A stretch of DNA of 64,000 nucleotides. It comes from Sphingomonadales bacterium (GTDB lineage Bacteria > Pseudomonadota > Alphaproteobacteria > Sphingomonadales > Sphingomonadaceae). Within the stretch, counting starts at the first letter, position 1. Every line of letters begins with the position of its first letter. The stretch lies in the NCBI GenBank assembly GCA_009995225.1, contig JAACPW010000002.1, positions 157,515-221,514 on the forward strand. Reading direction: 5' to 3'. Below, piece by piece: positions 20,415 to 30,031 of the stretch. The notes under the pieces are model-generated. The model had not been told where the DNA came from and ran no database searches. It worked only from the letters and a program-made list of their open reading frames with translations. A program made the position numbers and the translations under genes.

Positions 20415-21272
20415 ATGTCCGACCAGCAGCGTTTTGAAGGCACCAAGGCCTATATCGCCACCGAAGACCTCAAGGTCGCGGTCAACGCCGCAGTGATGCT
20501 GCGACGCCCGCTGCTGGTGAAGGGCGAGCCCGGCACCGGCAAGACCGTTCTGGCGCATGAAATTTCCAAGGCACTGGGCGCCCCGCTGATCGAATGGAAC
20601 GTAAAGTCCACCACAAAGGCGCATCAGGGCCTGTACGAATATGACGCCGTGGCGCGTCTGCGCGATGGCCAGTTGGGCGAGGAACGCGTCCACGACATCC
20701 GAAACTACATCAAGAAAGGCAAGCTGTGGGAAGCCTTTACCGCGCCCCAGCTTCCCGTCCTGCTGATCGACGAGATCGACAAGGCCGATATCGAGTTCCC
20801 GAACGATCTGCTGCAGGAGCTCGACCGGATGAGCTTCGACGTTTACGAAACGCAGGAGCGGATCGAGGCCAAGGAACGCCCGATCGTGGTCATCACCTCG
20901 AACAATGAAAAGGAACTGCCCGACGCTTTCCTGCGCCGCTGTTTCTTCCACTACATCAAGTTCCCCGACCGCGACACGATGCAGGAAATCATCGACGTCC
21001 ACTTCCCCGGCATCCAGAAGGTGCTCGTGAAGAAGGCGATGGATATCTTCTACGACCTGCGCGAAGTGCCGGGACTGAAGAAGAAGCCTTCGACCAGCGA
21101 ACTGCTCGACTGGCTCAAACTGCTGCTCAACGAGGACATGCCGCTGGAGGTTTTGCAAAACAGCAATCCGGCAAGCGCAATCCCGCCGCTGCACGGCGCG
21201 CTGCTGAAGAACGAGCAGGACATCATGCTGTTCGAACGCCTCGCCTTCATGGCCCGGCGCAACCCGAACTGA
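20415..21272 (+). CDS. MoxR-family AAA+ ATPase
   Basis: LLVKGEPGTGKTVLAHEI (Walker A), VLLIDEIDKAD (Walker B), VVITSNNEKELPDAFLRRCFFHYI. Confidence 0.93.
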   Translation: MSDQQRFEGTKAYIATEDLKVAVNAAVMLRRPLLVKGEPGTGKTVLAHEISKALGAPLIEWNVKSTTKAHQGLYEYDAVARLRDGQLGEERVHDIRNYIKKGKLWEAFTAPQLPVLLIDEIDKADIEFPNDLLQELDRMSFDVYETQERIEAKERPIVVITSNNEKELPDAFLRRCFFHYIKFPDRDTMQEIIDVHFPGIQKVLVKKAMDIFYDLREVPGLKKKPSTSELLDWLKLLLNEDMPLEVLQNSNPASAIPPLHGALLKNEQDIMLFERLAFMARRNPN

Positions 21273-21366
21273 GGCAGGCGATTTCTGACCCGGTTCAGGT
21301 AAACCTAGCGCCCTCCTAGGTCGCGCCTGCCCTGCCTTAGGTCTTTCTGGGCGCGCGTTTGGCCTG

Positions 21367-21382
21367 TGTTTCACGTGGAACA
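21367..21382. promoter_or_regulatory. parS-like ParB-binding site
   Basis: TGTTTCACGTGGAACA; one mismatch from the canonical TGTTTCACGTGAAACA. Confidence 0.7.
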
Positions 21383-21401
21383 CTGGCCGAACGCGGCCGT
21401 A

Positions 21402-22802
21402 TCAATCGAAGCTGTACGCCAGCTCGAAATCGCCCCAGCGTCGCCCGCCCACAATCAGCGGGACATAGACGTTGCGCACCACATGATAGGTCTGCCCGTC
21501 GCCCTCCTGGCGATAGACCGCCATCATGTAGGGCGCGTTTGACACCTTGGCCTTGCGGTCGATCGCTTCGAGCATGATGCGCCCGTTGCGGCAGAACTGG
21601 GTGTCGTGGTTGACGTCCCCCGTCGGGGTGCGCGACCTGTCGGTGAGGTGAGTCGGCAAAAAGCCGTTCATGTCGGTGCAGGCGGCAGCCAGGACGCGGG
21701 GATCGCTCGCTTTTGCCTGGTCGAGGAAGGGGCGCCATTCGGCGTGCGCCCAATCTGTCAGGCGGGTGCGGAAAAGCTGCGGATTGGTGCCGGGCACGGG
21801 TTGGTAATCGGTATCGAACAACGCCGAAATCGTGACCGCGCCCCGTGCCAGCGCGGCATCCGTATGGGTGGAGATCTGTTGCATCATTGCCTGCGCCTGG
21901 GCCACCATCGCACTGTCTTCAGGGCTGAGGCCGGCGTGCACGATCCGATCGAACATCTCGCTTGCCGTGATCTCCAGCTCTTCCATCTTGCGGTGTGCGC
22001 CATGAAGCTGATCTTCATTGCTTCGCGCTGCGATATCGAAACCGGTGAGTACCCGCTGCACCTTATCGACGTGACTGCTGATGGTGCCGGTCGAACGGGC
22101 GATGACATCGTTTTGCTTGTCGACTTCCTCGACCAGCGCGCCGACGTTGCTGATCGTGCTTTCGATCCGCGCAACTGAGGTTCGGGCTTCACCGCTCGCC
22201 TTTGCGCCCGTTTCGATCCGCCCGATCATCACTTCTGCCTCACCGCCCAGCGCATCGATCGTCGCCGCAATCTCTTCTGTCGCTTTGCGGGTGTCGCTGG
22301 CCAGGCTTTTCACCTCGGCAGCAACCACCGCGAAGGTCCGGCCCGCATCGCCTGCGCGCATGGCCTCGATCGTGGCGTTGAGCGCGAGGATATTCGTGGT
22401 TTCGGCAATGTTGTCGATGTCCTGAGCAGAGCGTCGCACCTGCTCCATCGCGGCGGAAAAACTGGTGACGTGCTGGCCCAGCGTATCGACCAATTCGATC
22501 AGCGACGCGATCTGGCTGAGCGAGGACTGGATCAGCGCGGTCCCTTCGGACAGGCGTTCGATCGCGCGTTCGGACAAGAGCCGCGCCTCATCGCTTGCCT
22601 GGGCAACCTTGTTCTGATCGGCCTCAAGCGCGCGGACGGTTTCGGCCAGCGCCTCGTGCTCCGAACGCAGCGTCTTGGACGAAGCGATCACCGCTTCGAC
22701 CACGCCGGCGACATCGGTGCAGCCCACCGTCACCGCGCCGCAGCTTTCCGGGATCATCCCCAAAGCTTGGGCATTGGCGGTATTGATGGCGAGCTGGTTC
22801 AT
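21402..22802 (-). CDS. Soluble methyl-accepting chemotaxis protein with C-terminal sensory region
   Basis: DNIAETTNILALNATIEAMRAGDAGRTFAVVAAEVKSLASDT signalling tip; no TM segment; C-terminal region FRTRLTDWAHAEWRPFLDQAKASDPRVLAAACTDMNGFLPTH. Confidence 0.85.
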   Translation of the reverse strand: MNQLAINTANAQALGMIPESCGAVTVGCTDVAGVVEAVIASSKTLRSEHEALAETVRALEADQNKVAQASDEARLLSERAIERLSEGTALIQSSLSQIASLIELVDTLGQHVTSFSAAMEQVRRSAQDIDNIAETTNILALNATIEAMRAGDAGRTFAVVAAEVKSLASDTRKATEEIAATIDALGGEAEVMIGRIETGAKASGEARTSVARIESTISNVGALVEEVDKQNDVIARSTGTISSHVDKVQRVLTGFDIAARSNEDQLHGAHRKMEELEITASEMFDRIVHAGLSPEDSAMVAQAQAMMQQISTHTDAALARGAVTISALFDTDYQPVPGTNPQLFRTRLTDWAHAEWRPFLDQAKASDPRVLAAACTDMNGFLPTHLTDRSRTPTGDVNHDTQFCRNGRIMLEAIDRKAKVSNAPYMMAVYRQEGDGQTYHVVRNVYVPLIVGGRRWGDFELAYSFD

Positions 22803-22935
22803 GTGCGGATGCGGCCCTTTTTTGTGTGTCAGCCACACCTACCGCGAAGATGGTAAGCGAAGCGTAAAGGGCCTGGCACACCCCTCGCAAGATTGGGGAC
22901 TGGTCAGGCCGACAGACGCGGGTTAAGCACATGGC

Positions 22936-24120
22936 ATGTTCTTCAATTTCATCGACGAGCTGCGAGCGGCCGGTATCAAGGCCAGCTTCAAGGAACACCT
23001 CACCCTGCTTGAGGCGCTCGACCGGGACGTGATCGACCAGACGCCCGAGGCGTTTTATTACCTCTCCCGCGCCACCTTCGTGAAGGACGAAGGCCTGCTC
23101 GACCGGTTCGATCAGGTGTTCCACAAGGTCTTCAAGGGGATCATGTCCGACTATGGCCAGAACCCGGTCGACATCCCCGAAGACTGGCTGAAAGCCGTCG
23201 CCGAAAAGTTCCTGTCCCCCGAGGAGATCGAGAAGATCAAGTCGCTGGGCGATTGGGACGAGATCATGGAGACGCTCAAGAAGCGGCTCGAGGAACAGGA
23301 AAAGCGCCATCAGGGCGGCAACAAGTGGGTCGGCACCGGCGGCACCTCGCCATTCGGCAATTCCGGTTACAACCCCGAAGGCGTGCGCATCGGCGGTGAG
23401 GCGCGCCACGGCAAGGCGATCAAGGTCTGGGAAAAGCGCGAGTTCAAGAACCTCGACAACACCAAGGAACTGGGCACCCGCAACATCAAGATGGCATTGC
23501 GCCGGTTGCGCCGTTTCGCCCGCGAAGGTGCGCAGGACCAGCTCGATATCGACGCCACGATCAAGGGCACGGCCAAGCAGGGCTGGCTCGATATCCATAT
23601 GCGCGCCGAGCGCCGCAATGCGGTCAAACTGCTCTTGTTCCTCGATGTCGGCGGATCGATGGACCCGTTCATCAAACTGGTCGAGGAGCTGTTCAGCGCC
23701 GCGACGACCGAGTTCAAGAACATGGAGTTCTTCTACTTCCACAACTGCCTTTACGAAGGCGTGTGGAAGGACAACAAGCGCCGCTGGCAGGAACGCACCA
23801 AGACCTGGGATGTGCTCCACAAGTATGGCCACGATTACAAGATCGTGTTCGTCGGAGACGCGGCGATGAGCCCATATGAAGTCACGCATCCGGGCGGCAG
23901 TGTCGAGCATATGAACGAGGAAGCGGGCGCAGTGTGGTTGCAGCGTGTCGCCAACACCTACCCTGCGACCGTGTGGCTGAACCCTGTGCCCGAAAAGCAG
24001 TGGAATTATTCGCAGTCGACCAAGATGATCAAGCAGTTGATGAGCGATCGCATGTACCCGCTGACGCTGGAAGGGCTGGATGATGCCATGCGGGAGCTAT
24101 CGCGCAAACACGGGGCCTAA
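22936..24120 (+). CDS. CoxE-like VWA-domain protein
   Basis: Partner of MoxR; LFLDVGGSMDPFIKLVEELFSAATTEFKNMEFFYFHNCLYEGVW. Confidence 0.88.
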   Translation: MFFNFIDELRAAGIKASFKEHLTLLEALDRDVIDQTPEAFYYLSRATFVKDEGLLDRFDQVFHKVFKGIMSDYGQNPVDIPEDWLKAVAEKFLSPEEIEKIKSLGDWDEIMETLKKRLEEQEKRHQGGNKWVGTGGTSPFGNSGYNPEGVRIGGEARHGKAIKVWEKREFKNLDNTKELGTRNIKMALRRLRRFAREGAQDQLDIDATIKGTAKQGWLDIHMRAERRNAVKLLLFLDVGGSMDPFIKLVEELFSAATTEFKNMEFFYFHNCLYEGVWKDNKRRWQERTKTWDVLHKYGHDYKIVFVGDAAMSPYEVTHPGGSVEHMNEEAGAVWLQRVANTYPATVWLNPVPEKQWNYSQSTKMIKQLMSDRMYPLTLEGLDDAMRELSRKHGA

Positions 24121-24144
24121 TGTTGGTTTGAGGATAGGAGCAAC

Positions 24145-24564
24145 ATGATGCGGGTGATTATTCTTTCCGTTGCTGCATTTGCGCTGTCGGGGGCGACTGA
24201 TGGTGTGGATAGGGCCGACCACAATGCGGACACCGCTCAGGTGATTGCCTTACCGCTCGATAACCCTTCCTATGTCCGCACCCCCGAGCAGGCCAGGCTG
24301 ATCGAACGGGCGCAAAACGAAGCGGCGCCATCAGACACAGAATGCCGCGATCGGATCGCCCGAGCGCGCGAGGCTGCAGGCAAGCCGCCATTGCTCGATC
24401 GCGAGCCGGCGTCGCCTGACAGGCCCCACCACATCTATGCCGTCGACCGTCGGCAGGATGGCTGCGCCGTCATGGTGATAAAGGGCAATCCCGATGATAT
24501 TCGTCCTCTGCCAACCGCCCCGGATGAACAAGCCGTGGTTACGCCCGTCGACAAGGAACAATAG
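24145..24564 (+). CDS. Hypothetical secreted protein
   Basis: N-terminal signal-like region; no family recognised. Confidence 0.4.
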   Translation: MMRVIILSVAAFALSGATDGVDRADHNADTAQVIALPLDNPSYVRTPEQARLIERAQNEAAPSDTECRDRIARAREAAGKPPLLDREPASPDRPHHIYAVDRRQDGCAVMVIKGNPDDIRPLPTAPDEQAVVTPVDKEQ

Positions 24565-24586
24565 GTTCCACGCTAATTCCGACGGA

Positions 24587-25879
24587 CTAGCCTTTCTGAT
24601 CAAGCTCGCGGTCAAGATGCAGGCTGCAGCGCCAGAAAAAGAACGCAGGCACCAGGCCCAGCAGCGCCGCGCCGTAGAGCACATATTGCACCGAATCTTC
24701 GCCATAGATCGGCTGGATCCAGTCCGACAGCACCCCAAAGAACAGCGGTCCCAGCCCAAGCCCGATCAGGTTCTGAAAGAACAGCAGCGCCGCCGCCGCG
24801 ATTGCGCGAGCCCGCATCGGCACCAGCCCTTGCGCAGCGGAATAGGTCGGGCCGTAGTAGAACGAATTGAAGACCGTGGGCAAGAACAGGAGCACCAGTG
24901 CCAATTCCCAAGTGGGGGCGTTGTACGCAAGCATTGCCATCGGCACCGCCAAGGCCATGCCGATCGCGGGCGCAGTCAGAACGTGGCGGCGGTTCTTCGA
25001 GCCAAAGCGGTCGGCGAGATAGCCCCCGCCCCACGTGCCAAGGATACCTGCAAAGCCGCCCAGCAGGCCGAACCACAGCCCCACCTGCCCCGGCGTGAGA
25101 TCATGGGTGCGCTGGAAGAAGATCGTGGTCCAGGTGGTCTTGCCATACGAAAGAAACGCCGCCGCAGAACCTGCGCACAGCAGCAAGACGAACGCGCGCG
25201 ATCCCATCACCTCGGCGAGGGCCTGACGCAATGGCAGCGTTGGCGCGGGGTTTTTCGCGCGCAGGATGGCAGCAGCGTCAGAGCGGCGCGGGTCTTTCAG
25301 AACAAACCACACCACCAGCGCCAGAATGACGCCGGGCAACCCGACAATCACGAAGGCTTCGCGCCACCCCACGTAATCTGCCAGCGTGCCGCCGATGATC
25401 ATGCCCAGCAAGGTTCCGATCGGAATGCCGAGCGAATAGAACGCCAGCGCCGATGACCGTTTTTCGGGCGGCACCATGTCGCTGATCAGCGAGTGCGCGG
25501 GCGGCGTGCAGCCAGCCTCGCCCACGCCGACACCAATGCGGGCCATGAGCAATTGAGCGAAGTTCTGCGCAAAACCGCACAACGCCGTCATGGCCGACCA
25601 CAGGCCCAACGATACCGCGATCAAACGCGGGCGACTCGTCGTCGGTCGGTCGGCAAAGCGCGCAATCGGGATGCCTAGCACCGTGTAGAACAGGGCGAAG
25701 GCCAGTCCCGTCATAAGCCCGATTTGCGTATCGGATAGATCCAGATCCTGCGCGATCGGTTCCGCGAGGATGTTCACGATCTGACGGTCGATGAAGTTGA
25801 AGATGTAGACCGTGAGCAGAATCCACAAGGTCAGCCTGACGGATTGCGAACCGGACACTTTGCCCGCCGTGGTTGCCAT
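24587..25879 (-). CDS. MFS transporter, spinster-like
   Basis: TVYIFNFIDRQIVNILAEPIAQDLDLSDTQIGLMTGLAFALFYTVLGIPIARFADR. Confidence 0.88.
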   Translation of the reverse strand: MATTAGKVSGSQSVRLTLWILLTVYIFNFIDRQIVNILAEPIAQDLDLSDTQIGLMTGLAFALFYTVLGIPIARFADRPTTSRPRLIAVSLGLWSAMTALCGFAQNFAQLLMARIGVGVGEAGCTPPAHSLISDMVPPEKRSSALAFYSLGIPIGTLLGMIIGGTLADYVGWREAFVIVGLPGVILALVVWFVLKDPRRSDAAAILRAKNPAPTLPLRQALAEVMGSRAFVLLLCAGSAAAFLSYGKTTWTTIFFQRTHDLTPGQVGLWFGLLGGFAGILGTWGGGYLADRFGSKNRRHVLTAPAIGMALAVPMAMLAYNAPTWELALVLLFLPTVFNSFYYGPTYSAAQGLVPMRARAIAAAALLFFQNLIGLGLGPLFFGVLSDWIQPIYGEDSVQYVLYGAALLGLVPAFFFWRCSLHLDRELDQKG

Positions 25880-25965
25880 AGTGTTTTCTCTCCCAAAGGT
25901 GGCGGTTTTTTCCGCCATCCTGCGTGGTTATTTGGCTGTGTGCGTCCGCGCCGGAATGACGCCAA

Positions 25966-27162
25966 TCAGTAAAGCAGGTGCGGTCGCACCTCGGCAACCC
26001 ACGCAGCTTCGTCATGTGACGTCATGGCGTCAAGCTGCTCCGGTGTCGCGGTGGTATCGTCGACCCATTGGCGCAAGGCCGGCCCGCCGTTGATGACGTC
26101 AATTGCCAGACGGTCGCGTTCGTACTCGTAAGGGAAATCGCGCCACAAAGGATAGTCGGGATAAAGCAGCCGAATGGCTTTGAATGCGAGGGCCTGAAGA
26201 CGCCAAGGCTTGAACGCGTCATGTCCGTAAAACGTGTTTTCCGCGTGGATCATCAAGGCATTGCAAAGCTTGCCTGCATGCTTGTGGAAGGTCGGTTCAA
26301 ACCAGCATTCGCGAATGGCGCAGCCATCCAGCCATTCGGGGGCAAGCTTGCGCATCACCTTGAGCACCCCGCCTGCGTCAATATCCGGCGCACCGAACAA
26401 GACCTCGAGCGGCCGCGTGGTGCCGCGCCCCTCTGACAGCGTGGTACCTTCGAGCATGACGGTGCCAGCATAGCAGCGCGCCATGTTGACGTTCGCGGCA
26501 TTGGGTGACGGATTGATCCACAGCCGTGACGTCGGCCATCCGAAACCGTCGTCGTCAGGCTGCCATCTCTCCATCGCCACCACCTTGTAGGCAACGTCGA
26601 GACCAAAATGTCCGATGAACCAGTAGCCCATCTCTCCCATGGTAAGGCCGTGACGCATCGGCATCGGCGCCGCCCCGACAAAGCTCTCTTGGCCGGGCAC
26701 CAGCAAGGTGCCTTCCACTGGCCGGCCCGCAGGATTGGGCCGGTCCAGCACCCATACTTCCTTGCCCGCCTTGGCCGCTTCCTCAAGCAGATAGAGCAGC
26801 GTGGTGACGAAGGTGTAGATCCGGCAGCCCAGATCCTGAAGGTCGAACAGAAAGACGTCTGCGCTCGACATCATTTGCCCGGTCGGGCGGCGCACCTCGC
26901 CATAGAGCGAGAAGATCGGGATGCCGTAGCGCGGGTCCATCTCGTCCGCGGTTTCGACCATGTTATCTTGCTTGTCGCCCTTCAGTCCGTGCTGTGGCCC
27001 GAACGCGCTGTTCACGTTCACATCCGCGGCAATCAGCGCGTCGAGACTGTGGGTGAGATCCGCCGTTACGCTCGCGGGATGAGCTACCAGCGCAACGCGG
27101 CGCCCCTTGAGTTGGTGGAGGAGTTCGGGGTCGGCCAGAAGCCGGTCGATACCTGTTTTCAT
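25966..27162 (-). CDS. DUF1343 / NamZ-like exo-beta-N-acetylmuramidase
   Basis: GRRVALVAHPASV...FGPQHGLKGDKQDNM...GIPIFSLYGEVRRPT...DVFLFDLQDLGCRIYTF. Confidence 0.88.
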   Translation of the reverse strand: MKTGIDRLLADPELLHQLKGRRVALVAHPASVTADLTHSLDALIAADVNVNSAFGPQHGLKGDKQDNMVETADEMDPRYGIPIFSLYGEVRRPTGQMMSSADVFLFDLQDLGCRIYTFVTTLLYLLEEAAKAGKEVWVLDRPNPAGRPVEGTLLVPGQESFVGAAPMPMRHGLTMGEMGYWFIGHFGLDVAYKVVAMERWQPDDDGFGWPTSRLWINPSPNAANVNMARCYAGTVMLEGTTLSEGRGTTRPLEVLFGAPDIDAGGVLKVMRKLAPEWLDGCAIRECWFEPTFHKHAGKLCNALMIHAENTFYGHDAFKPWRLQALAFKAIRLLYPDYPLWRDFPYEYERDRLAIDVINGGPALRQWVDDTTATPEQLDAMTSHDEAAWVAEVRPHLLY

Positions 27163-27232
27163 GGCGCTACGGGTGGAACACGAAGCCTTCAAAGGCAATG
27201 GTATTTGCGCATTTAGTCTCTATACCGGTGAC

Positions 27233-27730
27233 ATGGATTGGAACACTGCACTCATCGCTGCCGCTTGGGCGATCATTCTGGGCGGCGCAGGCGGCGTATT
27301 GACCGATATCGGCCCTTGGTATCGCGAGCTGAAAAAGCCGCATTGGCAACCGCCAGACTGGTTGTTCGGCCCAGCCTGGACGATTATTCTCGGCCTTTCG
27401 GGTTGGAGTTTCTACATTTCCTTGATGGCCGCCCCTTCGGCTGAAGCGCGATTTGTTGTGTATGGTCTGTTTGCCGCAAACTTCTTGCTGCACTTTTTGT
27501 GGTCACCGCTTTTCTTCAAGTTGCGTCGACCAGATTGGGCGCTGGCGGAGAACATCTTTCTGTGGCTTTCAGTGACGGCGCTGATGGTCGTCTTGCCCCG
27601 TGTCACTGGCGACAGCTTCACCGGCTGGCTGAACGTACCTTACTTCATCTGGGTCAGCTTTGCCTTCGCGCTCAATGGCATGATCGTGAAATTGAACGCG
27701 CCTTTCGGCGACCGCCCTGCTGCGGCCTAA
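27233..27730 (+). CDS. TspO/MBR-family tryptophan-rich sensory protein
   Basis: WYRELKKPHWQPPDWLFGPAWTIILGLSGWSFY; NFLLHFLWSPLFF. Confidence 0.92.
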   Translation: MDWNTALIAAAWAIILGGAGGVLTDIGPWYRELKKPHWQPPDWLFGPAWTIILGLSGWSFYISLMAAPSAEARFVVYGLFAANFLLHFLWSPLFFKLRRPDWALAENIFLWLSVTALMVVLPRVTGDSFTGWLNVPYFIWVSFAFALNGMIVKLNAPFGDRPAAA

Positions 27731-28296
27731 CGCTCGATAATCAATGCCCGGCAGGCTTCGGAATGAAATTCCGGCGTGCCGGGCGGGAAGGCCATCGCCC
27801 AGTATTGCATAGCTCCGTTCGGATGCTCCACGATGGCGTTCAGCGCCACCTGTGCAGGGTCTGGTAGCTTGGCGGCAATGCTGGCTTTCAGAGCCATTCC
27901 ATTATCTGTGTGCGAACAGGCAATGGCGATCGCCTCAACCGGCGCATCGCGGATTGCCTTGCGGAACGAGTCGAAATCATACGCCGCCCACTGACCCGAG
28001 GGCGAAAGGTTGAACTCGCGGTAGCAAGTATCGCCAAGAGGCTGCCAGAAAACCTCGAAACATGTGGTCTTCCACAGATTGTCCCTTCGCGCAGGCGGCG
28101 CAGGCGGCGGCAATATGATTGCCGGGATATGGCCATCCAGACGGAATTCAACCTCGCAGCCTTGCGTTGTCGCGGTGACGGACGCGGTGATGGCTCGAAT
28201 GGGGCCAAGATCGCAGGCTCGGTGAAGCATGAGCGGGTGCATCTTCGTTTCATGCCTACGCCCCGGCAGCCGGGCAAGTCCCTTCCCGTCGCGCAC
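27727..28296 (-). CDS. DOMON-like domain protein
   Basis: [43 protein letters not shown]. Confidence 0.75.
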   Translation of the reverse strand: MRDGKGLARLPGRRHETKMHPLMLHRACDLGPIRAITASVTATTQGCEVEFRLDGHIPAIILPPPAPPARRDNLWKTTCFEVFWQPLGDTCYREFNLSPSGQWAAYDFDSFRKAIRDAPVEAIAIACSHTDNGMALKASIAAKLPDPAQVALNAIVEHPNGAMQYWAMAFPPGTPEFHSEACRALIIER

Positions 28297-28319
28297 CCTG
28301 GCTGTTAAGCGCGCACCTT

Positions 28320-29549
28320 ATGAGCACCTACGATTCCGCCCTCCTCCGCCTGCTCGAAGAGCGTGGCTATATCCACCAATTGACTGATGCGTCGGGTCTT
28401 GATGCCTTGGCCACCAAGCAGATCGTGCCTGGTTATATCGGTTTTGATGCCACCGCGCCCTCACTGCATATCGGATCGCTGGTGCAGATCATGATGCTGC
28501 GCCGTCTTCAGCAAACGGGGCACAAGCCTGTCGTGGTCATGGGTGGCGGCACGACGCGGATCGGCGACCCCACCGGCCGCGATGAAAGCCGCAAAATGCT
28601 GACCGATGAGACGATCGAAGCGAATATCCGCTCGATCTTCACGGTGTTTGACAAGCTTCTGACCTTCGGCGATGGGCCGACGGATGCGGTGATGGTCAAC
28701 AATCACGATTGGCTGGGACAGTTGGGTTACATTGAACTGCTCCAACAGGTCGGGACGCATTTCACCATCAACCGGATGCTGACCTTCGATTCGGTGAAGC
28801 TGCGGCTCGACCGTGAACAGCCAATGACGTTCCTCGAATTCAACTATATGATCCTGCAAGGGTACGATTTCAGACATTTGTCGCACGACCTTAATGTACG
28901 ATTGCAGATGGGCGGAAGCGACCAGTGGGGCAATATCATCAATGGCATCGAGCTTGGCCGGCGCATGGACGGGGCCGAGTTGTACGGGCTGACCACACCT
29001 TTGCTGACCACCGCGGACGGAGCCAAGATGGGTAAGACCGCGGCCGGCGCGGTGTGGCTCAATGAGGATCAACTCCCTGCGTATGATTTTTGGCAATACT
29101 GGCGCAATGTCGATGACCGCGATGTGGGCAAGTTTCTCCGGTTGTTCACCGATCTGCCGCTGGATGAGATCAACCGCCTCGAAAATCTGGAAGGCGCTGA
29201 GATCAATGCCGCCAAGACCGTTCTTGCCAATGAAGTGACGAAGCTTGTGCGCGGGGACGCTGCCGCGACCCGCGCCGAGGCTACCGCGCGGGAAACCTTT
29301 GCTGGCGGCGGAGCGGGTGAGGATCTTCCCTCGATCGCTGTGGGTGCGGAAGGGATGCGAATGGCGGCCCTGCTAACCGCCATCGGGCTCACCGCGTCAG
29401 GCGGCGAAGCCAAGCGGAAGATAGCCGAGGGCGCTGTGAGGCTGGACGGCGAGACAGTGACCGACCCTGCGCATCTGGTTTCGCCCGAAAAAGGCGAAAC
29501 ATTCAAACTGAGCCTCGGTAAAAAACGTCACGCCTTGGTGTCCTACTGA
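28320..29549 (+). CDS. tyrS: Tyrosyl-tRNA synthetase
   Basis: [62 protein letters not shown] (KMSKS-type); C-terminal S4. Confidence 0.97.
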   Translation: MSTYDSALLRLLEERGYIHQLTDASGLDALATKQIVPGYIGFDATAPSLHIGSLVQIMMLRRLQQTGHKPVVVMGGGTTRIGDPTGRDESRKMLTDETIEANIRSIFTVFDKLLTFGDGPTDAVMVNNHDWLGQLGYIELLQQVGTHFTINRMLTFDSVKLRLDREQPMTFLEFNYMILQGYDFRHLSHDLNVRLQMGGSDQWGNIINGIELGRRMDGAELYGLTTPLLTTADGAKMGKTAAGAVWLNEDQLPAYDFWQYWRNVDDRDVGKFLRLFTDLPLDEINRLENLEGAEINAAKTVLANEVTKLVRGDAAATRAEATARETFAGGGAGEDLPSIAVGAEGMRMAALLTAIGLTASGGEAKRKIAEGAVRLDGETVTDPAHLVSPEKGETFKLSLGKKRHALVSY

Positions 29550-29566
29550 CTTCGGAACTTTACCAA

Positions 29567-29965
29567 TTGTCAGCCTTTGTGCTGCATTTCCTTCCTGTGC
29601 CTAAGACGACGGAAGGATCGCATCGCGTGACGGGTGGAGCTAATCTCAGCGTAACCGACTTGCGGCGTGCAGCGCGGCATCCGGTCGATTTTCCCGCGAT
29701 CGTCGAGCACTTCGTGCATGGCGATCTGCATCTGCACGTCTGCAATTTGTCCGCGCATGGTTTCATGGTCGATGATGCCGACCAGTTGCAGCGCGGCGAT
29801 CGCATCATTATCCGCATGCCCATAGTCGGTCGGATCGAGGCCTATGTCATCTGGACCCGCGACAATCGCGCTGGCTTCCAGTTTGAACGAATCATCCGCG
29901 TGGACGATTTCGTCACGATCATCGACCAACTCCAGCCTAATCCGCGCTTGCGTCGCCAGCGATAG
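29567..29965 (+). CDS. PilZ-domain protein (start uncertain)
   Basis: RRAARHPVDFPAIV...CNLSAHGFMVDDADQLQRGDRIIIRMPIVGRIEAYVIW. Confidence 0.7.
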   Translation: MSAFVLHFLPVPKTTEGSHRVTGGANLSVTDLRRAARHPVDFPAIVEHFVHGDLHLHVCNLSAHGFMVDDADQLQRGDRIIIRMPIVGRIEAYVIWTRDNRAGFQFERIIRVDDFVTIIDQLQPNPRLRRQR

Positions 29966-30031
29966 GCCAGCCTTAGCCTGCCCAAATTTCGTCTGCTTGG
30001 CAGCGCGTGCCACGCCTGCCATGGCGGCAAT

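Noticed and set aside
20400-21383. 327-aa minus ORF starting MFHVKH
   Set aside because: Antisense to moxR; its start merely reflects the parS-like palindrome
22624-23910. 428-aa minus-strand ORF opposite the CoxE-like gene
   Set aside because: Mirror-frame artefact of a strongly supported plus-strand gene
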